The notes beneath the pieces are model-generated. The model was not told the DNA's origin and searched no databases. It was given only the letters and a program-made list of their open reading frames with translations. A stretch of 64,000 nucleotides of DNA from Flavobacterium sp. (GTDB lineage: Bacteria > Bacteroidota > Bacteroidia > Flavobacteriales > Flavobacteriaceae): contig NZ_JAIXTJ010000009.1 in assembly GCF_027483985.1 (NCBI RefSeq), positions 53,527 to 117,526 on the forward strand, written 5' to 3'. Position numbers and translations under genes: made by a program. Below are positions 36,016 to 45,256 of this stretch, piece after piece. Within the stretch, counting starts at the first letter, position 1. Each line of letters starts with the position of its first letter.

Positions 36016-36655
36016 TATGAAATTTAATAGGTTTTGCAGGAATTCCAACTGCAGTACAATTTTCTGGTAAACTTTTTGAAACAACAGCGCCAGCTCCGAC
36101 TATAGTTCCTGAACCAATAATTACTTGATTAATAATCTTCGCACCTGTTCCAACATAAACACTTTCTTTAATATGCACTTCTCCGGATATATTAACGGAA
36201 GGCATAAAGGATGAAAAATCATCAACAATAGTATCATGACCAATGGTACACATTAGATTTAATGTAACAAAACTTCCAATCACAATATTACAAGTGATTA
36301 TGGTTCCGCTACAAATAATGCAACCTTTAGAAATAGTTACCTCATCGTCCGAAATTTGTACAGATGGATGAATTAGTGTAGGAAAATTTATTTTATCATT
36401 AGACAATTTAGCTATAATCTTACTTTTAGTAGTAGGGTCTCCAATGCCTAAAAGAACAGAAATTGCCTCAGAAATGGAGTTCAATTCTTGAAGATTTCCT
36501 AAAACAGGAAAATTATTTATCATAGTACCTTTTTCAATGCCATCATCATAATATCCAATAAAATTATAGGTTTTTTCAACCTTATTTACTGCATCTATAA
36601 TGGTTTTAACTTCACGTCCAAAACCTCCTGCTCCAATAATTACAACATTTTGCAT
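35999..36655 (-). CDS. Sugar N/O-acetyltransferase, NeuD/PglD family
   Basis: A 218-residue left-handed beta-helix enzyme. MQNVVIIGAGGFGREVKTII forms the N-terminal Rossmann-like PglD_N domain that binds the UDP-sugar. From about residue 95 come hexapeptide repeats, with the likely base His in TIGHDTIVDDF and the closing segment GAGAVVSKSLPENCTAVGIP. PglD acetylates the amino group that PglE adds. Sitting between a PglE-like and a PglC-like gene, this role is the best guess; O-acetylation of a nonulosonate (NeuD) is the alternative. A similar gene is at 58,894. Confidence 0.88.
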   Translation of the reverse strand: MQNVVIIGAGGFGREVKTIIDAVNKVEKTYNFIGYYDDGIEKGTMINNFPVLGNLQELNSISEAISVLLGIGDPTTKSKIIAKLSNDKINFPTLIHPSVQISDDEVTISKGCIICSGTIITCNIVIGSFVTLNLMCTIGHDTIVDDFSSFMPSVNISGEVHIKESVYVGTGAKIINQVIIGSGTIVGAGAVVSKSLPENCTAVGIPAKPIKFHNDECN

Positions 36656-36673
36656 ATCTGTTTATTTTATTAT

Positions 36674-37276
36674 TCAAATCCCTTGAAAGGGTTCTATTGT
36701 TGCCGAATCAGCAGCATTTATTCCATCACTTTTTATTACTTTTTGAATAGTTTTAAACAAAATTTTCAAGTCTAATAAAAAGGAAATACGATCTACATAC
36801 CAAACATCTAATTCAAATTTTTTATCCCATGAAATGGCATTTCTTCCATTAATTTGTGCCCATCCTGTAATACCTGGCTTTACCTCATGCCTTCTGTTTT
36901 GAAAATCACTGTATAAATGAAGGTAAGTGGTTAGTAATGGTCTAGGACCTACTATACTCATATCGCCAATAACAACATTTAACAATTGTGGAATTTCATC
37001 TAAAGATGTTTTTCTAACAAAACTTCCTACTTTGGTCAAACGATCTGAATCTGGAAGTAAATTACCTTCGGTATCTTTCCTATCATTCATGGTTTTAAAC
37101 TTGATGATTTTGAAAATTTTTCCTCCTTTACCCGGACGCAATTGAAAAAAAAACGGCTTACCATCGTTTGCAAAAAACAGAAATACTGTTACAACAAGAA
37201 AAATTGGAAACAACAATATCAATCCAATCAAAGCAGAGATCATATCAAAAAAAGGCTTGAAAAGTTTTTTATACAT
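36674..37276 (-). CDS. Initiating phosphoglycosyltransferase, PglC-like
   Basis: A 200-residue monotopic enzyme that moves a sugar-1-phosphate from UDP to undecaprenyl phosphate. It has one N-terminal hydrophobic segment (FDMISALIGLILLFPIFLVV) forming a re-entrant helix, then FKIIKFKTMNDR, the catalytic Asp-Glu pair in TSLDEIPQLLNV, VGPRPLL, and PGITGWAQINGRNAISW. The C-terminal GINAADSATIEPFQGI is typical of PglC-type enzymes. Size and motifs match the short class rather than the long WcaJ class at 2,868. The neighbouring acetyl- and aminotransferases suggest UDP-diNAc-bacillosamine or a related 6-deoxy sugar as donor. Confidence 0.92.
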   Translation of the reverse strand: MYKKLFKPFFDMISALIGLILLFPIFLVVTVFLFFANDGKPFFFQLRPGKGGKIFKIIKFKTMNDRKDTEGNLLPDSDRLTKVGSFVRKTSLDEIPQLLNVVIGDMSIVGPRPLLTTYLHLYSDFQNRRHEVKPGITGWAQINGRNAISWDKKFELDVWYVDRISFLLDLKILFKTIQKVIKSDGINAADSATIEPFQGI

Positions 37277-38420
37277 TGTTTTCTAATCTTTTGTATTCTT
37301 GAAGTAAGTTATTCCAAACAAGTTCTTGTTGAAACCTCGAAACTATGTTAACTCTTGATTTTGATTGCAATTTTTGAAACAAATCTTTGTCATAATATAG
37401 CAAATGCATCGCGTCAAAAATAGCAATTTCATTTTTAATGGGAAGAATAATTCCGTTTTCGTTCGGAATAATTATTTCATTACTTCCCGAAATATCAGTA
37501 ACAATACAAGGCAACTCCATCGCACCAGCTTGCAAAACCACATTCGGAAAGCCTTCTCTATAACTCGGAAAAACAAACACATCGGAAACAGCTAAATACG
37601 GACGAATATCGTCTTGAAAACCAACACTGATAATGGATTTATGGGTAGCAAGCAACTGTAAGGTCTCAGGAAGTAAAGGATCCAATTCGCTTTCAAACGG
37701 ACCAACCAAAAGCAACTTTACAGCAGAATGCTGACTGGCTAATTTAGTAAATGCAGCTACCAATTCATTAATGCCTTTATCAGTAACCAAGCGTCCGACA
37801 AAAACAAAAACAAAATCGGTGGAAGCAATTCCTAAAGAAGTGCGCAGTTGTTCACAATCTTGAACAGAAACGGTAGTAGGATTAAAATAATCTAGATCAA
37901 TACCATTGACATTGCCATTCGCAATTACTTGAAGTGGTTTTCGGGTAACCTTAAATGCCAACAAATCTTTTTTAACGCCTTCGCCTTCGGGAAAAATATG
38001 GGTAGCAAACCGGCAAAGTACTTTATCTAAAAACAACAACAAATGATGCAAAAAACCTTCTTTATGTGGAAACAACAATCCGGTAAAAGTGTGTATTCTA
38101 ATGGGAACTCTAGCAAAATAAGCAGCGCACATAGACAGTAATCCGGCTTTAGGCGTAATCGAATGTACGATCAAAGGCTGCTCTTTTTTGAATAATAAAT
38201 ACAATCTTACCAGAGAAACAAAATCCTTAAAAGGTGAAATAGTGCGATACATAGGCACATCAACAGTTAAAACCTTTTCCCTATTTTTTACATTTTCTAA
38301 ATGAACATCTTGACCAGAAACAGCAAGTACCTGATAATGGTCATTCAAAAAAGCCAATTGCCCTTTTAAAAGAATATCCAAAGAAACGGAAACGGTCGCG
38401 GTTCGAATTAGTTTTTTCAA
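37269..38420 (-). CDS. GT4-family glycosyltransferase
   Basis: A GT-B enzyme of 383 residues. The acceptor half has VHSITPKAGLLSMCAAYFAR and HTFTGLLFPHKEG (about 100-130), resembling PglA-type enzymes that add the second sugar. The donor half has FVFVGRLVTDKGINELVAAF near 205, LLLVGPFESELDPLLPETLQ and VFPSYREGFPNVVLQAGAME near 295, where the usual Glu is replaced by Gln (NVVLQAGA, E to Q). It overlaps the PglC-like gene by 8 bases, so it plausibly adds the second sugar to the lipid-linked first one. Confidence 0.87.
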   Translation of the reverse strand: MKKLIRTATVSVSLDILLKGQLAFLNDHYQVLAVSGQDVHLENVKNREKVLTVDVPMYRTISPFKDFVSLVRLYLLFKKEQPLIVHSITPKAGLLSMCAAYFARVPIRIHTFTGLLFPHKEGFLHHLLLFLDKVLCRFATHIFPEGEGVKKDLLAFKVTRKPLQVIANGNVNGIDLDYFNPTTVSVQDCEQLRTSLGIASTDFVFVFVGRLVTDKGINELVAAFTKLASQHSAVKLLLVGPFESELDPLLPETLQLLATHKSIISVGFQDDIRPYLAVSDVFVFPSYREGFPNVVLQAGAMELPCIVTDISGSNEIIIPNENGIILPIKNEIAIFDAMHLLYYDKDLFQKLQSKSRVNIVSRFQQELVWNNLLQEYKRLENNV

Positions 38421-38425
38421 AATAA

Positions 38426-39298
38426 TTAGGTTCTAGTTTTATATCGAATCAAAGCATACAAAGCAATACCAAACGGCACAGCTAACAGGGTAAGCAGTTT
38501 TTCAGGACAATCTTTTAGAAAATTATAGCGTTTAAGAATAATACAACTAGATACGTAATGAATACATTCTATAAACTTACGCTTAGTAGATTTTGTGTAT
38601 TGCATCGTAGTAATCCTATTATAAATAAAGCCTTTGGGATATTTTAAATACTGATAAAACATAGTATTACTTGAGCCAGTAATTTGGTAATCAACGGTAA
38701 CCAGCACTTCATTAAGAGTGGCCATTTCATAATCTTTGTCAACAAATAAATATTTGGTACCTAAACCAACATAACGCTCGCCTTCAAAAATGGGATAATC
38801 AGGATAGCTCGTAATAACATCGGTGCGATAAACCAACTTTTTGTCTCCAGTACCGCCATTGATATAAAAATCTTCAAGTGTGGTATACTCGGTGGTGAAT
38901 TTGGATCCGATTATAGCGCCCGATTCTAAGGCATCTAAACCAATAATACCAGCGTACTTTTTTTGATCGATACTTTTCCATTTTGTTAAAATCAATTCCA
39001 CAGCATTCAGCCGCATATAATCGTCTGAATCAATACAAGTATTTAAAACAGTCTTGATAGCTTTATAAGCCGTATTGTGCGCTCCATGCATACCTTGATT
39101 CTCTTGATAGATATAAGTAATTGCAATTTTTTGTTCCAAAATCCAACCTGCTACAAGCGCTTTTGTGTCATCGGTCGAACCATCGTCAACTACCAACCAC
39201 TCAAAATCCATATGGGTTTGGTTACATAAACTTTCATAAAGTCTAGGTAACAAATGCGCTCTGTTAAAAGCAGGAGTAAATACGGTTAACGTCTTCAT
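38426..39298 (-). CDS. GT2-family glycosyltransferase
   Basis: A 290-residue GT-A enzyme. TLTVFTPAFNRAHLLPRLYE and WLVVDDGSTDDTKALVAGW open the donor half; VLNTCIDSDDYMRLNAVELI gives the acidic metal motif near residue 90. The start overlaps the stop of the GT4 gene by 4 bases. It is clearly similar to the GT2 at 50,491 (same opening FTP-xxNR-xxLLPRLY-xSL and WL-VDDGSTDDTKA), suggesting an in-locus duplication. Confidence 0.88.
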   Translation of the reverse strand: MKTLTVFTPAFNRAHLLPRLYESLCNQTHMDFEWLVVDDGSTDDTKALVAGWILEQKIAITYIYQENQGMHGAHNTAYKAIKTVLNTCIDSDDYMRLNAVELILTKWKSIDQKKYAGIIGLDALESGAIIGSKFTTEYTTLEDFYINGGTGDKKLVYRTDVITSYPDYPIFEGERYVGLGTKYLFVDKDYEMATLNEVLVTVDYQITGSSNTMFYQYLKYPKGFIYNRITTMQYTKSTKRKFIECIHYVSSCIILKRYNFLKDCPEKLLTLLAVPFGIALYALIRYKTRT

Positions 39299-40410
39299 GA
39301 GTGTTGTTGCAATAGTGCTAAATATTTTTCTTGTAGAAGGATAATATTCTTATTGATATCATATCCTTTATCAATAATTATTTGAGAAACATCTTGTTTT
39401 ATAAACTTATTTTGAGAATGAATGGTTTGTGCCCAAACTAAAGCGGATTCTTTAAGAGAAATAACTTTTACATTATCATTCACAATAATAGATTCCTTTG
39501 GCACACCATCTGAAATGTAACATTTTACACCACTCGCCTGCGCTTCAACCAAAGAAACGGGCAAACCTTCAAACAAAGACGGAAATAAAAACACATCCAT
39601 GCCTTGAAGCAATTCATTAACGTCGCTTCGCGAGCCTAAAAAAACAACTTTGTCAGCTATACCCAATTGTGCTGCCTTATTTTGAATTGGTGCCATCAAA
39701 TCGCCGATGCCGATTAAAAACAACTTACGGTTGGCATCCAACTGAACTAATTCATAAAAGATACTTATTAAAAAATCGTGATTCTTCTGCACGTTGAAAC
39801 GACCAACGTGAACAAAATTCTGTGTGGTGACAGCATCCAATTCTTCTCTAATTTTGTCACCTTTCTGAACATCATATGCAAACAAACTGCTATCAATCGC
39901 ATTGGTCATCGTGAACGCTTTAGGTGCATTTTTTTTTCCAAAAAGCCACACGGCAGCTTCATAACCACAAGTAAAGTAAGTGTTGATATAAGGCATCATC
40001 TTTTTTTTGTAATAATACCTAAAAGGTGATTTTAAATTCCAACCATCAGTAGCATTATGACCGTGCGCAATTATTACTGGCGTACCTCTTTTTTGAGCTT
40101 CTTGATAAATATAAATACCCAATTCTGAACAATTGCCGTGAACAATCGGATAAGTATGTTGATCGAAAAATGCAGCAATTTGTTTTTTGTAATGTTTAAT
40201 CTTTAACGGATTAAATGGTGGTAATCTATAAATTGTTCCGCCCAAAGCAATAATCTCAGCTTCATAAGCGCCTACTTCATCACGATGAACAATAAAATCA
40301 AACTGAAATCGGGTTCGATCCAATTTTCGATAATAATTCATCACGTTAGTTTCAGCACCACCGCGATTGAGTATCGTAAAAAGTTGTAGAATTCGTATTG
40401 GTTGCTCCAT
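39295..40410 (-). CDS. GT4-family glycosyltransferase (EpsF-like)
   Basis: A 371-residue GT-B enzyme. PIRILQLFTILNRGGAETNV is the classic EpsF-type opening, followed by HGHNATDGWNLKSPFRYYYK. In the donor half, NFVHVGRFNVQKNHDFLISI is near 200, and VFLFPSLFEGLPVSLVEAQA, with Glu residues at the donor site, near 285. It overlaps the next gene by 4 bases. It sits with an EpsG-like polymerase, as in the Bacillus eps operon, although the order is not identical. Confidence 0.88.
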   Translation of the reverse strand: MEQPIRILQLFTILNRGGAETNVMNYYRKLDRTRFQFDFIVHRDEVGAYEAEIIALGGTIYRLPPFNPLKIKHYKKQIAAFFDQHTYPIVHGNCSELGIYIYQEAQKRGTPVIIAHGHNATDGWNLKSPFRYYYKKKMMPYINTYFTCGYEAAVWLFGKKNAPKAFTMTNAIDSSLFAYDVQKGDKIREELDAVTTQNFVHVGRFNVQKNHDFLISIFYELVQLDANRKLFLIGIGDLMAPIQNKAAQLGIADKVVFLGSRSDVNELLQGMDVFLFPSLFEGLPVSLVEAQASGVKCYISDGVPKESIIVNDNVKVISLKESALVWAQTIHSQNKFIKQDVSQIIIDKGYDINKNIILLQEKYLALLQQHS

Positions 40411-40417
40411 AACTCAA

Positions 40418-41449
40418 TTACTTTTTTATGATTTTTTTGATGGCATACAACATAAAAATCAAAGGATATACCAATTTATTTTTTGCGAAAAAAAAGAACA
40501 ACTTCCAATGTGTTGGAAAATACTTTAATGATAAGTTTTTATAAGCTTGATCAAAAACTGGAGAGAAAAGAATATTTTTAATATTTCTATATTTGTTAAA
40601 AAGACTATCATTTTTATATATTTCATTTAAGCCCAATCCAATCACACTCAAAACAATTCTGTTATTAAAAGCTTTTTGAAACTCCACTCCTTTATTTTTA
40701 TCAATCAAATCAGCTTCTATAAGATCAAAAAGATAATTTGTTTTTTGAAGCATACCTGATTTATGATTTGAAGTAATAGAGTCACTATTAAACTTTCGAT
40801 AATGGTAAAACGGCTGATTTATGATAAATACGCTTTTACAATAATTTAAGTAATCCCAATTGAAATAACCATCCTCCCACGCTCCGATTTCCGACATTTT
40901 TTTAAAAACAATGGAATGCTCCTTTATTATACTTGATTTGAATATTTTCCCCCAAACAGTTGCAAATGTTTCAAAATGACTTGGATCACTCAATTCTTCA
41001 TTGATCAATCCAGTAAGCCTCCTTTGAAAAAAATCAGCATCGTAGCTACCATTCAATAATAAATCTCGTACTACTTTACTAGTAGGATATTCTTTGATAA
41101 AAGAAAAGCAAACCAAGTCATAACTAGACAAAGATTGAAAAACGTTTTCAATGGTATCCAACTTCAACCAATCATCACCATCGACAAACATTAGATAATC
41201 ACCTGTAATATAACAAAGACCAGTATTTCTAGATACAGAGACTCCTTGATTTTTTTGATCAATGACACGAATTCTTGAGTCCGATTTTTGATAATTATAA
41301 CAAATATTCAAACTATCATCTGTGGAACCATCATTAACCAGAATGATTTCTAGAGAAGTGTAGGTTTGATTTAAGATACTATCCAAACATTGCTTCAAAT
41401 ACTTTGAAACATTATAAACAGGAACGACAACACTTATTAATGGACTCAT
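40418..41449 (-). CDS. GT2-family glycosyltransferase
   Basis: A 343-residue GT-A enzyme. LISVVVPVYNVSKYLKQCLD, IILVNDGSTDDSLNICYNYQ and DYLMFVDGDDWLKLDTIENV (about 85-104, DGDD metal site) are all standard. The C-terminus is hydrophobic (LVYPLIFMLYAIKK). It resembles the GT2 at 54,930 in these segments. It is next to the EpsG-like gene and shares its very AT-rich base composition. Confidence 0.87.
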   Translation of the reverse strand: MSPLISVVVPVYNVSKYLKQCLDSILNQTYTSLEIILVNDGSTDDSLNICYNYQKSDSRIRVIDQKNQGVSVSRNTGLCYITGDYLMFVDGDDWLKLDTIENVFQSLSSYDLVCFSFIKEYPTSKVVRDLLLNGSYDADFFQRRLTGLINEELSDPSHFETFATVWGKIFKSSIIKEHSIVFKKMSEIGAWEDGYFNWDYLNYCKSVFIINQPFYHYRKFNSDSITSNHKSGMLQKTNYLFDLIEADLIDKNKGVEFQKAFNNRIVLSVIGLGLNEIYKNDSLFNKYRNIKNILFSPVFDQAYKNLSLKYFPTHWKLFFFFAKNKLVYPLIFMLYAIKKIIKK

Positions 41450-41465
41450 AAATCATCAATCAAAG

Positions 41466-42557
41466 TTAGTAAATAAACACATTCATAATATAAGTAAAAG
41501 CAAAATAAGCTATAAGAATACGAACAATTACTTGATGTTGATTATTAAAAAACTTATTTTTAAGAAGCGGATAAATAATTATAACACCTAACATAAACCA
41601 AGATAGATAAGCTAATCTGTTGGAATAATTTGCACGAATTACTAATACCCAAAAGGCATTACAAACAAGATAAATATTTAATAATTGAAGATAAAGTTGA
41701 TCTTTATAGTTCATTTTTATGACATAGTACCAACCTGCTAAAACACCAAAAGAGCTGTACAGTAAGAAATCCCACCGAAATCCAACTTTTAATTCTACAC
41801 CTTCTGATGCTTGATTAAATTCTCCTAAATAACCCGATAAAGCTTGCTCTTCAACTATTCCGACACTCATAAAAAAATTTGTGAAAAAACCACCCATTAC
41901 TAGTGATAACGGAATACATAATAACCAAAAATAAAAATAAGTCTTAGAATTATTATAAAACAAAGTTGCAATATAACCAAATAATGGTAGTAACATTGAT
42001 TTGTGAACTAAGGTACTAGCAATCAAAATCAAAAGTGCAATAGACTTTTTATCCCTAGACAATCCAAATAAAAATAGACTGGTTGCTATTCCATTTCTGA
42101 TACCATTTGTTCCATAAGTCCAAAAAGAAAAGGATATAACAAGTATAAAAAAATTATAAAACCAAAACTCTTTAAAAACTTTTTTTGAAAAATAATAAAG
42201 GGGAACTACATAAAAAAAAGCACACAGAAAAAAAAACACAAAGGCATTAGCTGTTTTTGCAATTCCGTACTTAAAATATTCAAATAGCGGATCTTTAGCT
42301 ATCAAGAGAGGCGCACCATTAAAATACTGTTGAAATTGAATATTATAAATTATCATATCTCCAAACCTATAATTTATTGGTCTTAAGCCTATGTACAACA
42401 AAATAAATAGAAAAAATACAAATCCTAAACTTTTTTTTATAACTAAATTGTTTAAAGATTCTAATTTTAAACTCCCTTGAGCAACCACAATAAATAGCAT
42501 TATCAATGTAAATTGATAAAACAAAAAAGTATAATATTCAACAAAGATAAAATTCAC
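41466..42557 (-). CDS. EpsG/Wzy-like polysaccharide polymerase
   Basis: A 363-residue membrane protein with about ten helices. It has the EpsG-family pattern: IGLRPINYRFGDMIIYNIQF (about 57-76, Arg and Asp in the first loop), FSFWTYGTNGIRNGIATSLF (about 145-165), and LVHKSMLLPL. The G-x-RN-G-I-A motif is the family signature. It probably joins repeat units outside the inner membrane. Its base composition is noticeably more AT-rich than the neighbouring genes at 37-40 kb. It is distinct from the ligase-type protein at 5,300. Confidence 0.82.
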   Translation of the reverse strand: MNFIFVEYYTFLFYQFTLIMLFIVVAQGSLKLESLNNLVIKKSLGFVFFLFILLYIGLRPINYRFGDMIIYNIQFQQYFNGAPLLIAKDPLFEYFKYGIAKTANAFVFFFLCAFFYVVPLYYFSKKVFKEFWFYNFFILVISFSFWTYGTNGIRNGIATSLFLFGLSRDKKSIALLILIASTLVHKSMLLPLFGYIATLFYNNSKTYFYFWLLCIPLSLVMGGFFTNFFMSVGIVEEQALSGYLGEFNQASEGVELKVGFRWDFLLYSSFGVLAGWYYVIKMNYKDQLYLQLLNIYLVCNAFWVLVIRANYSNRLAYLSWFMLGVIIIYPLLKNKFFNNQHQVIVRILIAYFAFTYIMNVFIY

Positions 42558-42572
42558 TATAATAATTTATTT

Positions 42573-43589
42573 TTAAGAATTTAACCATTTCAAAGCTAAA
42601 TACCTATTTATTAGTAAGCTAAAAATCAAACCTTTTTTATAAAAAAATTCTCTTTTTATTTTGTTTATAGTATTCTTTTTTTCCTTTTCCTTTGTAAACT
42701 TATTAAATTCTTGTTGCTCATACTCAGTTTCTTTAGAACCAATTTCAGCGAAGTAAGTTGCAAAGCTATTTTTGTTGAAAGAAAAAAAACCTTTGTGTGA
42801 TATTACAAAATCATTTGTTATTTTCTCCTCGCTGTTAATTTCACCTCTATTTTGAAGATGAAAGTACATAAACTCTTTTGTTTCATATTCTCCTTCAACT
42901 AATTTAAATTCATAAACACTGCTACCTACATAGGCTAAAAAAGATGGATATTCATAAACACCTGAACCAAGCCTATATTTAATAAAATTACTATTTACAT
43001 TAGCACAGTATGATTTTTCAAAAAAAGAAAACCCGGATTCTTTGATTATAACATTCATCCCAACCTCATCAAAATTACATGGATAAGATGTTTTCTTTAC
43101 ATAATTTATATCAAAAAATTTAGGTATATGATTTAACTTTATAGTAAATGCATTATTAATCTTATCAGTGTTGCTATAAATAGAAAAATGACCATAGGTA
43201 AATGTTCGATCAAAATTTTGATAATTAGCATTTAGCAAATATTTATCTATATCACCAAAAATAATATCTATATCACAGTGTCCCCAAAAACTAAACTCAC
43301 CTATATAATCTTTAAAAACTTTTCCAAAAGCAGGTCTATAATCACAAATTTTATAGGGATTCTCAAGATATATTGATTGACCCAAAGTTTTTTTGAACAT
43401 TTTCGACAGATCTGCAAAGGAACAATAATTAACATTAAAATTTATTGGATAATTAAATTTTGTTTCATCGTCGGTAAACAATATAAAAGTGACAATCTTT
43501 GTTTTACTTGCAGAGATTAGAAACAAATTAAACCAAGATGGCAATTTACCGAAGTAAGGAATTATTATAGCAATATTGTTAGAATTCAT
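42573..43589 (-). CDS. Putative glycosyltransferase (DUF6625-like)
   Basis: A 338-residue protein. It opens IAIIIPYFGKLPSWFNLFLI, and VTFILFTDDETKFNYP, KICDYRPAFGK (80-90) and FWGHCDIDIIFGDIDKYL (101-118) follow. I recognise this as the family named DUF6625, found only as an uncharacterised domain in glycan loci. The D-I-D-I motif and the preceding Rossmann-like start fit a GT-A fold. A basic tail (NKIKREFFYKK) may bind the membrane. The gene is AT-rich and lies between a serine acetyltransferase-like gene and the EpsG-like gene. Confidence 0.65.
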   Translation of the reverse strand: MNSNNIAIIIPYFGKLPSWFNLFLISASKTKIVTFILFTDDETKFNYPINFNVNYCSFADLSKMFKKTLGQSIYLENPYKICDYRPAFGKVFKDYIGEFSFWGHCDIDIIFGDIDKYLLNANYQNFDRTFTYGHFSIYSNTDKINNAFTIKLNHIPKFFDINYVKKTSYPCNFDEVGMNVIIKESGFSFFEKSYCANVNSNFIKYRLGSGVYEYPSFLAYVGSSVYEFKLVEGEYETKEFMYFHLQNRGEINSEEKITNDFVISHKGFFSFNKNSFATYFAEIGSKETEYEQQEFNKFTKEKEKKNTINKIKREFFYKKGLIFSLLINRYLALKWLNS

Positions 43590-43598
43590 AGATAAAAA

Positions 43599-44153
43599 TT
43601 AAATTAACTTGGCTGGATTGCCAACGGCTACAGCATATTCTGGAACATCTTTAACCACCACAGCACCAGCGCCAATAATAGCATGATCACCAATGGTTAC
43701 ACCGCCAATGACAATACAACCAGCATGCAATTGAACATTATTTCCTATGATTGGTTTTTTACCTTCTTTTTCACCTAACGTAACCAAATGATTGACATAA
43801 ACATCGGTACCAATAGAAGTAGCATTCAAAATAGTAGCATAAGGATGAGCCAATTGCAATCCTGCACCAATTTTAGTATGCACATCAATGGTAAATGAAT
43901 CTTGTTTTGGATAAAAAATACGTAGTACTTTTGAAATTAACCCCGGTGTTCTGTAATAAAATAAGGTTCTAAAGTACTTACTCAACAACAATTCCTTAGT
44001 CAAATCATATAATTGAGTAATGGTACTAGATTTTATGGTTTTTCTAGCATATAAGTCACGTACAATGACTGCTTTGTTGGAAGACAACAAAAACAAGATT
44101 CCGTGCGGAATAAAAAACATCTGACCTATTAATAGAAATACCGTTCGCATCAT
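43599..44153 (-). CDS. Serine acetyltransferase-like (LbH) O-acetyltransferase
   Basis: A 184-residue protein. The N-terminal third is hydrophobic and may anchor at the membrane. From about residue 85 hexapeptide repeats appear: [49 protein letters not shown]-like [11 protein letters not shown], and [20 protein letters not shown] at the end. This is the CysE/WcaB-like group that acetylates sugars in polysaccharide loci rather than serine in cysteine synthesis. The start overlaps the previous gene's stop by one base. Confidence 0.82.
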   Translation of the reverse strand: MMRTVFLLIGQMFFIPHGILFLLSSNKAVIVRDLYARKTIKSSTITQLYDLTKELLLSKYFRTLFYYRTPGLISKVLRIFYPKQDSFTIDVHTKIGAGLQLAHPYATILNATSIGTDVYVNHLVTLGEKEGKKPIIGNNVQLHAGCIVIGGVTIGDHAIIGAGAVVVKDVPEYAVAVGNPAKLI

Positions 44154-45256
44154 TATTTAGCAAATATAGTAGTATTCCACAGATTCATCACTTTCGGAAG
44201 TAGATAATTTCGCGCAGTATCCACAGCGTGCTTTCCAAGCGTATTCAAAAGTTCAGGATTTACTGCAAGCGATTCCAATTGATGCACAAAGGCTTGCTCG
44301 TCACCGTAAGGAACCAAAAGGCCATCTTTTTCGTGATGAATTATGTTTCTTGGTCCGGTCGGACTATCATAAGATACTACGGGAACGCCAACCGAATTAG
44401 CCTCCAAAATAACCATCGGAAAACACTCTTGAACCGAAGTCAGCAACAACACTTTCGCCTGTTCCAAAACTCCAGAAACATCTTGAGTTTGACCTTTGAA
44501 AAGAACTACATTTTCCAATCGTAATTCTTGTACCAAAGACAAAATCTTTTGATAATAATCGTTACCAATCGCACCATACAAATGCAACTGCCAATCAGGT
44601 TGCTTTTGATGAAATTGCGACCAAATACTAACCATAACTTCCAACTGCTTTACCGCAGCAAAACGAACAATCGCAACAGCAACATTAGGTCTAGTCGACA
44701 ATAAGGAAGACGACACAACCGCATCGGTAGCTATCGGATTCGGCAACACTACCGTATTTTTACTAAAATAATAACGCTGCTCTTCCTCACTGAGCACCGC
44801 TAAATAATCATATCGCGCTTCTACGAAAATCAGCAACTTATTTTTAAGACCAATATTAGTATCTGCATATTTCGTATAATGAAATTCTTTTATGGTCTTA
44901 GTCCTACCTTTAAACAAAAAAGGTAACACATAGGTAATCGGAATATGAGAAGCAACCAAAACAAAGTCGGGTTTTTGGGAAAAAAGATACTGTTGAATTT
45001 TTAAAACATTCTTAAGTAATTTCAATACATTACCAAAACTAAAATAGCTTTTACTGCGATCAAAATCTATAGCTAAATCTTGAAACACAACAGCTTTATC
45101 TAATTCATAAATCAAAGGCTTTCCTCCTTGTTCTGTACTTAAAATAGTAACGTTATAGCCAAAAACAGCACTCCAATAATTGGCTTTGATAGCAACCAAT
45201 TTTTCAATGCCGCCGTGTGAATGCATTTGATCGACTAGGATAATTATTTTTTTCAT
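44153..45256 (-). CDS. GT4-family glycosyltransferase
   Basis: A 367-residue GT-B enzyme. [20 protein letters not shown] has the GG-I-E loop, and the second half has [40 protein letters not shown] and [20 protein letters not shown] with the donor Glu. It overlaps the previous gene by 4 bases. It is a paralogue of the next one upstream (45,253): both share the GG-xE-K/R start, the WQL-x-x-YG linker, and E-C/G-F donor motifs, a tandem pair. Confidence 0.88.
   Translation of the reverse strand: MKKIIILVDQMHSHGGIEKLVAIKANYWSAVFGYNVTILSTEQGGKPLIYELDKAVVFQDLAIDFDRSKSYFSFGNVLKLLKNVLKIQQYLFSQKPDFVLVASHIPITYVLPFLFKGRTKTIKEFHYTKYADTNIGLKNKLLIFVEARYDYLAVLSEEEQRYYFSKNTVVLPNPIATDAVVSSSLLSTRPNVAVAIVRFAAVKQLEVMVSIWSQFHQKQPDWQLHLYGAIGNDYYQKILSLVQELRLENVVLFKGQTQDVSGVLEQAKVLLLTSVQECFPMVILEANSVGVPVVSYDSPTGPRNIIHHEKDGLLVPYGDEQAFVHQLESLAVNPELLNTLGKHAVDTARNYLLPKVMNLWNTTIFAK

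Noticed and set aside
43599..44153. Cysteine-biosynthetic serine acetyltransferase (CysE)
   Set aside because: It is shorter than CysE, has a hydrophobic N-terminus and sits among glycosyltransferases, so a sugar O-acetyltransferase is more likely.
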